This document shows, one piece after another, positions 8,337 through 16,257 of a DNA stretch of 40,406 nucleotides (positions within the stretch are counted from its first letter, which is position 1; every line of letters starts with the position of its first letter). Location: NCBI GenBank assembly GCA_900766495.1, contig CAAFVM010000054.1:1-40406 (forward strand). The letters run 5' to 3'. A program made the position numbers and the translations under genes. The DNA comes from Clostridia bacterium. Lineage in GTDB: Bacteria; Bacillota; Clostridia; Christensenellales; Borkfalkiaceae. Below the pieces are notes generated by a model, which was given only the letters and a program-made list of their open reading frames with translations, had not been told where the DNA came from and made no database searches.

Positions 8337-9779
8337 ATGAAATTTTATAAGGATATAGACAAAAGCGTTGCTTTTATAAAAAGCCGAATACGCTCGGAAG
8401 ACGTTTTTTACCACGAAATAAAAGCGGGCGAAAAACGCGCCGTCGTCATATACGTCGACAGCATAACCGACAAAAAATCGCTTGGACAGATGCTTATAAA
8501 TCCGCTTACCAAAGGCGAAATGAAAACTTTGGACGACGTGAAAAAGTGTTCGTTTGCGGCGGCGTGCGTAAGCGAGCCGAATCCGCTTAAAGCCATGGAA
8601 GAACTGGTTAAGGGCAAGTGCGTTCTGCTTTTCGAGGGGGAAAAGGCGGCTCTGTGTTTCGATTTCGTACATTTCGAAACCCGCGCCATATCCGAACCGC
8701 CCACGTCTACGGTAATGAAAGGTCCGCGCGAGGGGTTCAACGAAAGCTTGCGCGTAAACCTTTGCCTTATGTACAGGCGCATAAAGGTAAGCGATTTCGT
8801 GGTAGAACGCTTTACCTTGGGCAGATATTCCAAAACGTCGGTGGCGGTGTGCTATATTTCTTCCATAACCGACCCTAAAGTGGTTGAAGAGGTTAAAAAA
8901 CGGCTTAAATTAATCGACATCGACGGCGTGCCCGACAGTTCGTATATAGGCAAGATGATTGTAGAGCATAAAACCTCGCTTTTCAAGCAGGTGGGCAACA
9001 CCGAAAAGCCCGATATTTTAGCGCAAAAAATGTTCGAGGGCAGGGTGGGAATAATCGTGGACGGCTCGCCGCTCGCGCTGACCGTGCCGTATATGTTCGT
9101 TGAAGATTTTCAAAGTTCCGAAGACTATTTCGTTAATTTTTACCGCGCGAACATGGAAAGAACCGTGCGCGTTCTGTCGATGCTGATTGCGGTGTTTTTG
9201 CCGGCGGTGTTCGTTTCGGCGCAACTTTTTCATCTGCAACTTATACCGCTCAACTTTTTGCTTACGATAGTGAACAGCATAAAGGGCATACCTCTGTCGC
9301 CCAGTTTCGAAATGTTTTTCACCTTGCTCATTTTCGAAATATTAAACGAGGCGAGCATTCGTATGCCCAAATACGTGGGCATGGCTCTTTCTATTGTGGG
9401 CGCGCTGGTTTTGGGCGATACCGCGGTGAAAGCCGGCATAGTTTCAACGCCTACCATAATGATAATGGCGCTTTCTGGCATATGCCTTTACACCGTGCCC
9501 GAGCTTGTTGAAAGCATGAGCGTTTTGCGGCTTGTGTATCTGGTGGTGGCGGGCGCCGCGGGCGGGTACGGAATAGTGCTTTTAACCGCATTTATAATAG
9601 CTTATTTATGTTCGCTTGAAAATTTCGGGGTGCCGTTTCTTGCGCCTTACGCGCCGCTTATTCGCCCCGACCTTAAAGACGGGCTGTTTATTGACTTTAT
9701 AAGTAAGCAAACCATGCGCCCCGCGGTTTTGAAAACCAAAAACAAGCGCAGGCTTAAAATTAAGGACGTTAAAGAGTGA
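8337..9779 (+). CDS. gerAA: Spore germination receptor A subunit (GerAA/GerKA family)
   Basis: A 480-aa inner-membrane protein of the spore. The hydrophilic N-terminal half (1-275) carries the family hallmark GPREGFNESLRVNL at about 124-137. The C-terminal half has about five to six helices with the conserved RTVRVLSMLIAVFLPAVFV stretch, LPLSP-type loop and FEILNEASIRMP. GerA subunits, with B and C, form the germinant-responsive complex that triggers ion release when nutrients bind. First gene of a three-gene operon. The ribosome-binding site before the ATG is weak. Which receptor paralogue (GerA, GerB, GerK) it equals cannot be told from the sequence, and promoters for SigG were not clear. 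Confidence 0.93.
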   Translation: MKFYKDIDKSVAFIKSRIRSEDVFYHEIKAGEKRAVVIYVDSITDKKSLGQMLINPLTKGEMKTLDDVKKCSFAAACVSEPNPLKAMEELVKGKCVLLFEGEKAALCFDFVHFETRAISEPPTSTVMKGPREGFNESLRVNLCLMYRRIKVSDFVVERFTLGRYSKTSVAVCYISSITDPKVVEEVKKRLKLIDIDGVPDSSYIGKMIVEHKTSLFKQVGNTEKPDILAQKMFEGRVGIIVDGSPLALTVPYMFVEDFQSSEDYFVNFYRANMERTVRVLSMLIAVFLPAVFVSAQLFHLQLIPLNFLLTIVNSIKGIPLSPSFEMFFTLLIFEILNEASIRMPKYVGMALSIVGALVLGDTAVKAGIVSTPTIMIMALSGICLYTVPELVESMSVLRLVYLVVAGAAGGYGIVLLTAFIIAYLCSLENFGVPFLAPYAPLIRPDLKDGLFIDFISKQTMRPAVLKTKNKRRLKIKDVKE

Positions 9780-9782
9780 TTT

Positions 9783-10928
9783 ATGATTAGAAACGACGTA
9801 AAAGTGCGGCAAATTTGCACCATTTTCATTGCGTTTTTGCCGCTTTGCAAACTTGTAAGCGCGCCCGCCGTGTTTTCGGGATTGTGCCGCGAAAAGCTTT
9901 GGCAACCGCTTATTTTATATTTCGCCGCCGACTCTTTGCTGCTTGCTTTGATTTTGCTTATGGCGAAGAAAAACCCGCAAACCGCTTTTTTCGATATTTT
10001 GAAACGCGAATATTCCGAAGCGTTCGCGCGGGTTGTTTTCTTTGTTTACGCGGCGTTTTTTATGATTAAATCGTTTGTTCCGCTGTGCGAATACAAATAC
10101 CTTATAGAGGCGGGATTTTACGAGGTTATGCCGCAGTCGGAAGTGTTTTTCCCTATATTTTTAATAACCTTGTTTTTGTCGGTTAAAGGGCTGAAAGTGT
10201 TCGCGAGGTGTTCGGAATTCGCAAGTTTCGTAACCTGCGCGGGCTTGTCTGTTATATTCTATTTATCGGTAGGTTCGGGCGATTTCGCTAACCTTATGCC
10301 GATTTTCGGCGGGAGCGAAGAGGGCGTTTTGGAAGCTACCGCCAAAAATATTTTTTGGTTTAACGACGCGGCTTACATTCTGTTGTTTTTAGGGCATTTC
10401 GAAAACGAAAAGAAAATGCGGCTTAAAATTTATTTAAGCTATGCGGTTTCGGCTGTGGTTACGCTGTTTTTCTTTTTATGTTTTTATTCGGTGTTTTACA
10501 CGGTCGCGCCCGCGCAGAAAAACGCGCTTTCTACTATAAGCATATTTTCGGTAACGCTTGTGAACGTGGGGCGGTTTGATTTTCTTGCGCTGTTTATGCT
10601 TTTAATATCGGCGGTATTCGCGCTCGCGTTGCCGTTGTTCGCCGCAACCAAATGCCTGTGCCGAGCCTTTAAAACCAAAAGAACGTTGTTCCCGGGGCTT
10701 GCGGTAAACGGCGCGGCTTTTATCGCCGTTATATTTTTTTCAAACAAATTAAACGATATTATCGGTTTTTATCAGGTGTATTTCGCTCCGTTTATGTGGA
10801 TTTGCGGGTATTTGTTGCCGCTTCTCGGGCTTAAAGGGTGCTTTAAAAAAACGGAACTAAAAACGCCTGCCGAGAAAAACAGGAAAAAATTAAAAGGAGA
10901 AAACGGAAATGAATTACAGACGGGCTAA
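9783..10928 (+). CDS. gerAB: Spore germination receptor B subunit (GerAB family)
   Basis: A 381-aa integral membrane protein with about ten helices across residues 10-345, of the GerAB/APC-type transporter family, which in characterised receptors binds the germinant. It starts four bases after the gerA stop codon and overlaps gerC by 20 bp, so the three genes form one translational unit. The C-terminal tail is Lys-rich and encodes the ribosome-binding site of gerC. Motifs specific to an amino-acid or sugar germinant cannot be read from the sequence. Confidence 0.9.
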   Translation: MIRNDVKVRQICTIFIAFLPLCKLVSAPAVFSGLCREKLWQPLILYFAADSLLLALILLMAKKNPQTAFFDILKREYSEAFARVVFFVYAAFFMIKSFVPLCEYKYLIEAGFYEVMPQSEVFFPIFLITLFLSVKGLKVFARCSEFASFVTCAGLSVIFYLSVGSGDFANLMPIFGGSEEGVLEATAKNIFWFNDAAYILLFLGHFENEKKMRLKIYLSYAVSAVVTLFFFLCFYSVFYTVAPAQKNALSTISIFSVTLVNVGRFDFLALFMLLISAVFALALPLFAATKCLCRAFKTKRTLFPGLAVNGAAFIAVIFFSNKLNDIIGFYQVYFAPFMWICGYLLPLLGLKGCFKKTELKTPAEKNRKKLKGENGNELQTG

Positions 10929-12186
10929 ATTGTTCGTAATAGCGTTTTTGCTTGTTTCGGTGCTGTTTTTTACAAGCGATTTTCAGCTTATCGATATAGA
11001 AAAAACCGCTATAATCGTCGCGCTCGGGGTGGATAAAGAGGACGATTTGTACGACGTTACCGTGCAGATAGCGGTGCCGCAATCGGGCGATTTTTCGTCG
11101 GGTAACGGCGTTGCCATAATCGAGGCGAAAGGGCGTACGGTTTACGAGGCGATTGAAACCACCGCTCAACAAAGCGGGTGGTATCCCGAACTGTCGTTTT
11201 GCAATATGATAGTTTTCGGCGAAAAAACGGTTGACGATAATTTTTTTCAGCTGGTAGATTATTTGTTCGTTTCGCAAAAGTTTCAAAGCTCCGCCATTTT
11301 AGCCGCCGTAGAAGGCACTGCGAAAGAGGTTTTGCAGTCTACAACCTCGCTTGACGATATTTCGTCGTTCGCGTTGCAAAAAATATTGTTGCGCAACATA
11401 AACCGCGCGAATTCGGTTACCGTTACCGACGTGCGAGAGTTCTGCTCGGGCAATCGTTCGGTTTCTGACGTGTGTTTTCTGCCGTTTATTAAGCGCATAA
11501 AAAACGACGATAAACCCGACGGCGACGAGGACGGCGGCGGGTCTACCGAAAGCGCGGCTTATTTCGGCGGCGCGGGCGAAAAGTTAAACGGCGGGGCGGT
11601 TTTGCTTGCGGGTAACGGTTCGGCGGGCGGCGGTTCTGCCGACGGAAAAGGATCGGACGGAAGCGGGCAGGTGGTGTTCGACGCGGGCGCTTCGCTTGTG
11701 TTTTCGGGCGGCAGGCGGGTGTGCGAGTTTAACGCCGAGCAAACGCTTTGTTATAATATGCTTTACAAACAGGTTCACGAATCGTTTGTAAACGTGAATT
11801 TTTCCGACGGAGACAAAACGGTTAATTCGCTTATAGCCGTGCTTGACAACAAGGCGACCGTAACTCTTACCGCAGATAGCGGGCTTCCGAAGCTTAAAAT
11901 AACTTTGAAAATAATTTGCCGCAGGGAAGAAACCGACGCTTACGAAAGCCTTGGCAGGCTTACCGAACACACCGAAATGAGCGAAAAAGAAATAAACGCC
12001 ATAGAGGAAAAGGGCGAAAAAACTTTGCGCGAACTTGTGGAATTGTGTAAAACCAACAACTGCGATATTTTTAAACTTAAAGAACACGTATACCGTTATA
12101 TGCCCGAAAAATTCGCCGCGCTTAAAGACTGTTTGCTGTCGTCTTTTACCGCCGAATTAAAGGTTAATTGCGTTAATTATAATTGA
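10909..12186 (+). CDS. gerAC: Ger(x)C-family germination protein lacking the lipobox cysteine
   Basis: A 425-aa protein with an N-terminal hydrophobic segment (about 7-22), then IDIEKTAIIVALGVDK, which aligns with the family motif after the lipobox. GerC subunits are normally lipoproteins with Gly-Cys-Trp-Asp at this point. Here the aligned residues read FFTSDFQ and there is no cysteine, so lipidation at this site is not possible and the helix probably stays as an uncleaved anchor. Residues about 200-255 are a Gly/Ser/Asp-rich insert (GGG, GSAGGGSADGKGSDGSG) where relatives have a short link. The C-terminal domain (about 275-420) is ordinary. Ribosome-binding site AAAAGGAG lies within gerB. 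Confidence 0.88.
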   Translation: MNYRRAKLFVIAFLLVSVLFFTSDFQLIDIEKTAIIVALGVDKEDDLYDVTVQIAVPQSGDFSSGNGVAIIEAKGRTVYEAIETTAQQSGWYPELSFCNMIVFGEKTVDDNFFQLVDYLFVSQKFQSSAILAAVEGTAKEVLQSTTSLDDISSFALQKILLRNINRANSVTVTDVREFCSGNRSVSDVCFLPFIKRIKNDDKPDGDEDGGGSTESAAYFGGAGEKLNGGAVLLAGNGSAGGGSADGKGSDGSGQVVFDAGASLVFSGGRRVCEFNAEQTLCYNMLYKQVHESFVNVNFSDGDKTVNSLIAVLDNKATVTLTADSGLPKLKITLKIICRREETDAYESLGRLTEHTEMSEKEINAIEEKGEKTLRELVELCKTNNCDIFKLKEHVYRYMPEKFAALKDCLLSSFTAELKVNCVNYN

Positions 12187-12208
12187 ATTGTTTTTATTTA
12201 AAAGTGTA

Positions 12209-12225
12209 GTTAACGGGCTTATAGG
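12209..12225 (+). repeat. 17-nt direct repeat, copy 2 (downstream of gerC)
   Basis: Identical to 8232-8248 (GTTAACGGGCTTATAGG). It lies 23 bp after the gerC stop codon and is followed by a run of T residues. No convincing stem precedes that run, so it is not called a terminator. Confidence 0.6.
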
Positions 12226-12315
12226 GGAGTTTTTTTTGTTTTCTTCTTCCTCCCCGCGACAGTTTTGCGTTGTTGTTTAAGTTTACCGCCGCGAGGGTTA
12301 GGCAATGCACTACTC

Positions 12316-12381
12316 TGTCATTCCGAGCGAAACCTGGGAATCTCGCGGAAGCGAACGCGACGGCTTGATTACCGCCGTTCT
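12316..12381. repeat. Second copy of the REP-like arm
   Basis: TGTCATTCCGAGCGAA followed by GGAATCTCG and a related downstream part matches the right arm at 146-211, with a few substitutions. Here it is a single arm rather than an inverted pair. It lies in the 443-bp gap between gerC and lysR, which otherwise holds a 17-nt repeat (12209) and the lysR promoter, and no gene that I can see. Confidence 0.65.
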
Positions 12382-12479
12382 GCGCGGAACAAAAGCCCAT
12401 ACACGTACGCGCGCGGCGTGTAGCGCGCGTTTATCATAAAATTATTTGCCGAAAAATCGCGGAATAGCCCGAAAACGCG

Positions 12480-12510
12480 TTGACATATACCGCGATATAT
12501 ATTATAATAT
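12480..12510 (+). promoter_or_regulatory. Consensus SigA promoter of the LysR gene with overlapping palindrome
   Basis: TTGACA (12480-12485) and TATAAT (12503-12508) match the consensus at every base and are 17 bp apart. The perfect palindrome ATATTATAATAT (12499-12510) covers the -10. LysR-type regulators often repress their own promoter from A/T-rich palindromes, so autoregulation is plausible. The leader before the GTG start is about 115 nt. Confidence 0.85.
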
Positions 12511-12629
12511 GTTTAGACATTCGAAAAATATATGGAAGCCGTATGTATAATATCAAAAAAGATATACTATGCAAAACAGGCGTTTATTAAGGGGCGTAAA
12601 AAAATAAAAAACGCAAGGGGGCTACAGCT

Positions 12630-13538
12630 GTGGTAACGAGTTTAGATTATTACAAAACGTTTTATTACGTTGCGAAATACGGCAACATAACTGCCGCCGC
12701 CGAAAGGTTGGGCAGCGAACAACCCAACGTAACGCGCGGCATAAAAAATTTGGAACGCGATTTAAAATGCGTGTTGTTCACCCGTTCGAACAAAGGGGTT
12801 AAACTTACTCCCGAGGGCGAAAAGCTTTACCGCCATATCGCCGTCGCTTACGAGCATATAAAGGCGGGCGAAGAAGAACTTGAACTTTTCAACAAAATGG
12901 TGCGCGGGGTGGTGCGCGTGGGCGCCAGCGAAACGGCTCTGCACGAGGTTTTGCTTTCGGCCCTTACAAAATACCACAAACTTTACCCCGACATACATAT
13001 AAATCTTTTCAATTTCAACAACGTGCGCGCGGTTGAAGCTTTAAAAACGCAGTCGGTTGATTTCGTGCTTATAGCCAATCCGTTCGAAGAACCAGGTTCG
13101 CTTGTAAGCACAAAAATAAAGCGGATAAAAGACATTGCGGTTTGCGGTTCGAGCTATAAAGAAATAACAGAAAAGCCGCTTACTTTCAAACAGATAAGCC
13201 GTTACCCGATAGTCAGTCTTAACAAAATGACCAAGACTTTCGAGTTTTACAAACAACTTTTCGCCAAGCACGGCGCCGAGTTTAACCCGAACGTGGAAAT
13301 TTCCACCGCTGACCAGATTCTGCCCATAGTGAAGCACGAACTCGGCATAGGATTTTTACCCGAATCGTTCGCGCAGGAGGCTATCGCGAACGGAGAGGTG
13401 TTCGAACTTAAACTCGCCGAAGAAATTCCTCTTCGCGACATTTACCTCGTAAGGCGAGGCGACCGCGAATTGAGCGTGGCTGCGAAATCGCTTGAAAACG
13501 TGCTGCTCGGAAACGACGAGGGCGCGGAAGAAAAATAA
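12630..13538 (+). CDS. LysR-family transcriptional regulator of the redox island
   Basis: A 302-aa LysR-type regulator. Residues 1-60 form the winged helix-turn-helix (YYVAKYGNITAAAERLGSEQ, then NVTRGIKNLERDL); residues about 90-290 form the two-lobed effector domain (RGVVRVGASE; LPIVKHELGIGFLPE). The start is GTG at 12630, preceded by AAGGGGG at 12615-12621 with 8-nt spacing. It is co-directional with, and 115 bp upstream of, the malate dehydrogenase gene, and no other good promoter was found before that gene. It probably controls the downstream reductive pathway, and its effector might be a C4-dicarboxylate, but that is inference from position only. Confidence 0.9.
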   Translation: MVTSLDYYKTFYYVAKYGNITAAAERLGSEQPNVTRGIKNLERDLKCVLFTRSNKGVKLTPEGEKLYRHIAVAYEHIKAGEEELELFNKMVRGVVRVGASETALHEVLLSALTKYHKLYPDIHINLFNFNNVRAVEALKTQSVDFVLIANPFEEPGSLVSTKIKRIKDIAVCGSSYKEITEKPLTFKQISRYPIVSLNKMTKTFEFYKQLFAKHGAEFNPNVEISTADQILPIVKHELGIGFLPESFAQEAIANGEVFELKLAEEIPLRDIYLVRRGDRELSVAAKSLENVLLGNDEGAEEK

Positions 13539-13547
13539 AGGTTTAAC

Positions 13548-13592
13548 CGCCGCAAGCCGAAAAACGAAAAGAAAAGGCGAGGCTTGCAGGCG
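13548..13592 (+). other. Stem-loop in the lysR-mdh intergenic region
   Basis: CGCCGCAAGCC (13548-13558) pairs with GGCTTGC-A-GGCG (13581-13592), an 11-bp stem with one bulged A and a 22-nt purine-rich loop. No T-tract follows, so it may set mRNA processing or stability between the regulator and the metabolic genes and need not stop transcription. Confidence 0.45.
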
Positions 13593-13653
13593 AAAACGTA
13601 TAAAAAAGTAAGAAATTTTTTGACCTATCATTAAAGGAGGCAGGCAAACATTT

Positions 13654-14604
13654 ATGAACAAAGTTACCGTTATAGGAAGCGGCAGGGTCGGTTCGACCAT
13701 TGCGTATTCGCTTACTTGCAGAGGGTTGGCTGACGAAATCGTTATAATCGATATTAATGGCGACAGAGCCATGGGCGAAGCGCTCGATATTCGTCAGGGG
13801 CTTTCTTACGACAGTGCGTGCCGCATTTACGCCGGCAACTACGACGACGCAAAGAATTCCGACATTGTAATAATCACGTCGGGCATTGCGAGAAAACCCG
13901 GACAATCGCGCCTCGAGCTTATCAAAACCAACATAGGCATTCAGGAAAGCATTATTCCCGAAATCACCAAACAGGCGCCCAACGCTATTTATATAATGGT
14001 TTCTAACCCCGTAGATATTCTTACCTACTCTTTCTGCCGTTTGTCGGGAATACCCGAAAGCAGAGTTATAGGTTCGGGCGCTATCATCGATACCGCTCGT
14101 CTGCGTTCAAGAATAGCCGATTATTGCGGTCTTGAAGTCGGCAACATTCACGCCTATATGTTCGGCGAACACGGCGATTCGGGTTTCTCGCCCTGGTCGA
14201 TTGCGAGAATAGCCGGCATGCACGTGGAAGAATATCAGAAAGCCGTTGAAAGCTCCGAATTTTTAACCACTAAAATCGATATTCCCGAAATAGAAAAATA
14301 CGTTCGCGAATCGGGCGCAAGGGTAATTTCCAGAAAGGGCGCCACGTTCTATGCCATTGCTTCCACCGTTTGCTATATCGTGAAAGCCATAGTTACCAAC
14401 GCGAACACCGCCATGACGGTTTCCACCATGATGCACGGCGAATACGGCGTTGAAGACGTTTGCTTAAGCACTCTTAACATAATAGGCAGAAACGGCGTTG
14501 TAGGTAAAATCAACCCCGCTCTTACCGACGAAGAGGTTGCCAAACTTCACAACAGCGCAAGCGTGCTGAAAGATATTATCTCGCAAATCGATTTTAAAAG
14601 ATAA
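13654..14604 (+). CDS. mdh: NAD-dependent malate dehydrogenase (LDH/MDH superfamily)
   Basis: A 316-aa cytoplasmic enzyme with the Rossmann motif GSGRVG (8-13), Asp33 typical of NAD specificity, catalytic His173 in GEHGDS, the paired Asp146 and Arg149, Asn118 and substrate Arg86. The fold resembles L-lactate dehydrogenases, so pipelines may call it ldh. However, the specificity position in TSGIARKPGQSR is Arg80; lactate dehydrogenases have Gln and malate dehydrogenases Arg at this place. With fumarase next in the operon, reduction of oxaloacetate to malate with NADH is the natural role. Strong ribosome-binding site AAAGGAGG with somewhat long spacing. The alternative, a lactate dehydrogenase, is less likely. 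Confidence 0.85.
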   Translation: MNKVTVIGSGRVGSTIAYSLTCRGLADEIVIIDINGDRAMGEALDIRQGLSYDSACRIYAGNYDDAKNSDIVIITSGIARKPGQSRLELIKTNIGIQESIIPEITKQAPNAIYIMVSNPVDILTYSFCRLSGIPESRVIGSGAIIDTARLRSRIADYCGLEVGNIHAYMFGEHGDSGFSPWSIARIAGMHVEEYQKAVESSEFLTTKIDIPEIEKYVRESGARVISRKGATFYAIASTVCYIVKAIVTNANTAMTVSTMMHGEYGVEDVCLSTLNIIGRNGVVGKINPALTDEEVAKLHNSASVLKDIISQIDFKR

Positions 14605-14643
14605 TAAATAACTACATATAAACAATATAAACAATTTGCTTTT

Positions 14644-14671
14644 CGCCGCGCCTTATTTTTTGGTCGCGGCG
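14644..14671 (+). other. GC-rich stem-loop between mdh and fumC
   Basis: CGCCGCG (14644-14650) pairs with CGCGGCG (14665-14671) and the adjacent CC pairs with GG across a bulged T, enclosing a T-rich loop. The T residues are inside the loop and not after the stem, so it is not a standard terminator. No clear promoter was found in the 231-bp gap. Confidence 0.45.
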
Positions 14672-14835
14672 TAAAGCGCGTAAAAAGGGCTTGAATTTTT
14701 CGCCGAAAAAATCGTAAAAAACGTGAAAATCGAAGCCGATAAAACCCGCCTGTAAAAAACGCGGGCTAAAAAGTAAAAAGGATAAAAAATTTTTAAAGGC
14801 CGCGCAAGGCAAAAGATGCGCGGACGGAGAAACTC

Positions 14836-16215
14836 ATGGAATATCGTATAGAAAAAGACACAATGGGCGAAATGAAAGTCCCCGCCGACAAATATTGGGC
14901 GGCGCAGACCGAAAGAAGCTTCGAAAACTTTAAAATCGGCGGCGAGGTTATGCCGCGCGAAATTACTCATGCTTTCGGACTTTTGAAAAAAGCCGCCGCG
15001 ATAGCCAACTATAATCTCGGCAAGCTTTCGGAAGAAAAGCTCAACGCAATAAAAGCCGCGTGCGACGAGGTTATTTCGGGCAAGCTTAACGAGCATTTCC
15101 CGCTCGTGGTATGGCAGACGGGCAGCGGCACGCAGTCGAATATGAACGCCAACGAGGTTATAGCAAACCGCGGTAACGAAATAGCGGGCAAAAAACTTCT
15201 GCACCCCAACGACGACATCAATAAGAGCCAGAGTTCGAACGACACTTTCCCCACGGCTATGCACGTGGCGGCGGTCATCGCGATAGAGGACAAACTATTT
15301 CCCGCTATGGACAAACTCGCGGCTACTTTCAAACGTCTCGAAGAAGAAAACGAGGGAATAGTAAAGAGCGGCAGAACCCATTTGCAGGACGCCGTTCCCG
15401 TGGCTTTCTCGCAGGAAATAAGCGGTTGGCGCACGATGATAGAAAAGACCAAAGAACAGCTTGTTCTTGCGCTTAAAGGCGTTAAGGAACTCGCGCTCGG
15501 CGGAACCGCGGTAGGCACCGGGCTTAACGCGCCCGAGGGCTTCGACGTAGAGGTTGCCAAGCAGATGAGCCTGCTCACCGGCAAAGATTTCGTAACCGCT
15601 TCCAACAAGTTCCACGCGCTCACCTCGAAAGACGCGCTCGTGTTCGCTCACGGGGCGATGAAAGCTCTTGCCTGCAACCTTATGAAAATAGCGAACGACG
15701 TGCGCTGGCTGGCTTCCGGTCCGCGCGACGGATTGGGAGAAATATTCATTCCCGAAAACGAACCCGGTTCTTCCATAATGCCCGGCAAGGTGAACCCCAC
15801 CCAGTGCGAATCGATGACTATGGTGGCGGTGCAGGTTATGGCTAACGACGTGGCGGTTTCGGTAGGCGCTTCGCAGGGCAATTTCGAACTCAACGTGTTC
15901 ATGCCGGTAATAGCTTACAACTTCCTGCAATCGGCAAGGCTTCTCGCCGACGGCATAACTTCGTTCGAACTGCATTGTGTGTCGGGCATAAGAGCCAATA
16001 AAGAAAAAATGGCGCACAACCTGCACAATTCGCTTATGCTCGTAACCGCGCTTAACCCGTATATCGGTTATGAAAACGCGGCAAAAACGGCGAAAAAGGC
16101 GTATAAAGAAAACATTTCGCTTAAACAGGCGTGCGTTTCGCTCGGATTTTTAACCGAGGAAAAATTCGACGAGGTATTCCACCCCGAAGAAATGGCTTAT
16201 CCGCACAAAAAGTAA
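14836..16215 (+). CDS. fumC: Class II fumarate hydratase
   Basis: A 459-aa, iron-sulfur-free fumarase that interconverts malate and fumarate. Signatures seen: QTGSGTQSNMNANEV (94-108), HPNDDINKSQSSND (123-136), GRTHLQDAVP with catalytic His182, and the superfamily signature GSSIMPGKVNP (311-321) with the catalytic Ser on the mobile loop. Length is normal for FumC. It follows mdh and precedes the hdr genes, in the direction needed to supply fumarate. Aspartase and argininosuccinate lyase are relatives, but the match over the HPNDD and SNMNANEV blocks favours fumarase. Ribosome-binding site GGAG is well spaced. Confidence 0.94.
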   Translation: MEYRIEKDTMGEMKVPADKYWAAQTERSFENFKIGGEVMPREITHAFGLLKKAAAIANYNLGKLSEEKLNAIKAACDEVISGKLNEHFPLVVWQTGSGTQSNMNANEVIANRGNEIAGKKLLHPNDDINKSQSSNDTFPTAMHVAAVIAIEDKLFPAMDKLAATFKRLEEENEGIVKSGRTHLQDAVPVAFSQEISGWRTMIEKTKEQLVLALKGVKELALGGTAVGTGLNAPEGFDVEVAKQMSLLTGKDFVTASNKFHALTSKDALVFAHGAMKALACNLMKIANDVRWLASGPRDGLGEIFIPENEPGSSIMPGKVNPTQCESMTMVAVQVMANDVAVSVGASQGNFELNVFMPVIAYNFLQSARLLADGITSFELHCVSGIRANKEKMAHNLHNSLMLVTALNPYIGYENAAKTAKKAYKENISLKQACVSLGFLTEEKFDEVFHPEEMAYPHKK

Positions 16216-16257
16216 CGCGTAAACCGCGGCGAGGTTTTTCGCAAAAGGAAAAGTATT

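Noticed and set aside
13584..13604. Promoter directly upstream of mdh (TTGCAG, TATAAA)
   Set aside because: Only 9 bp between the two hexamers.
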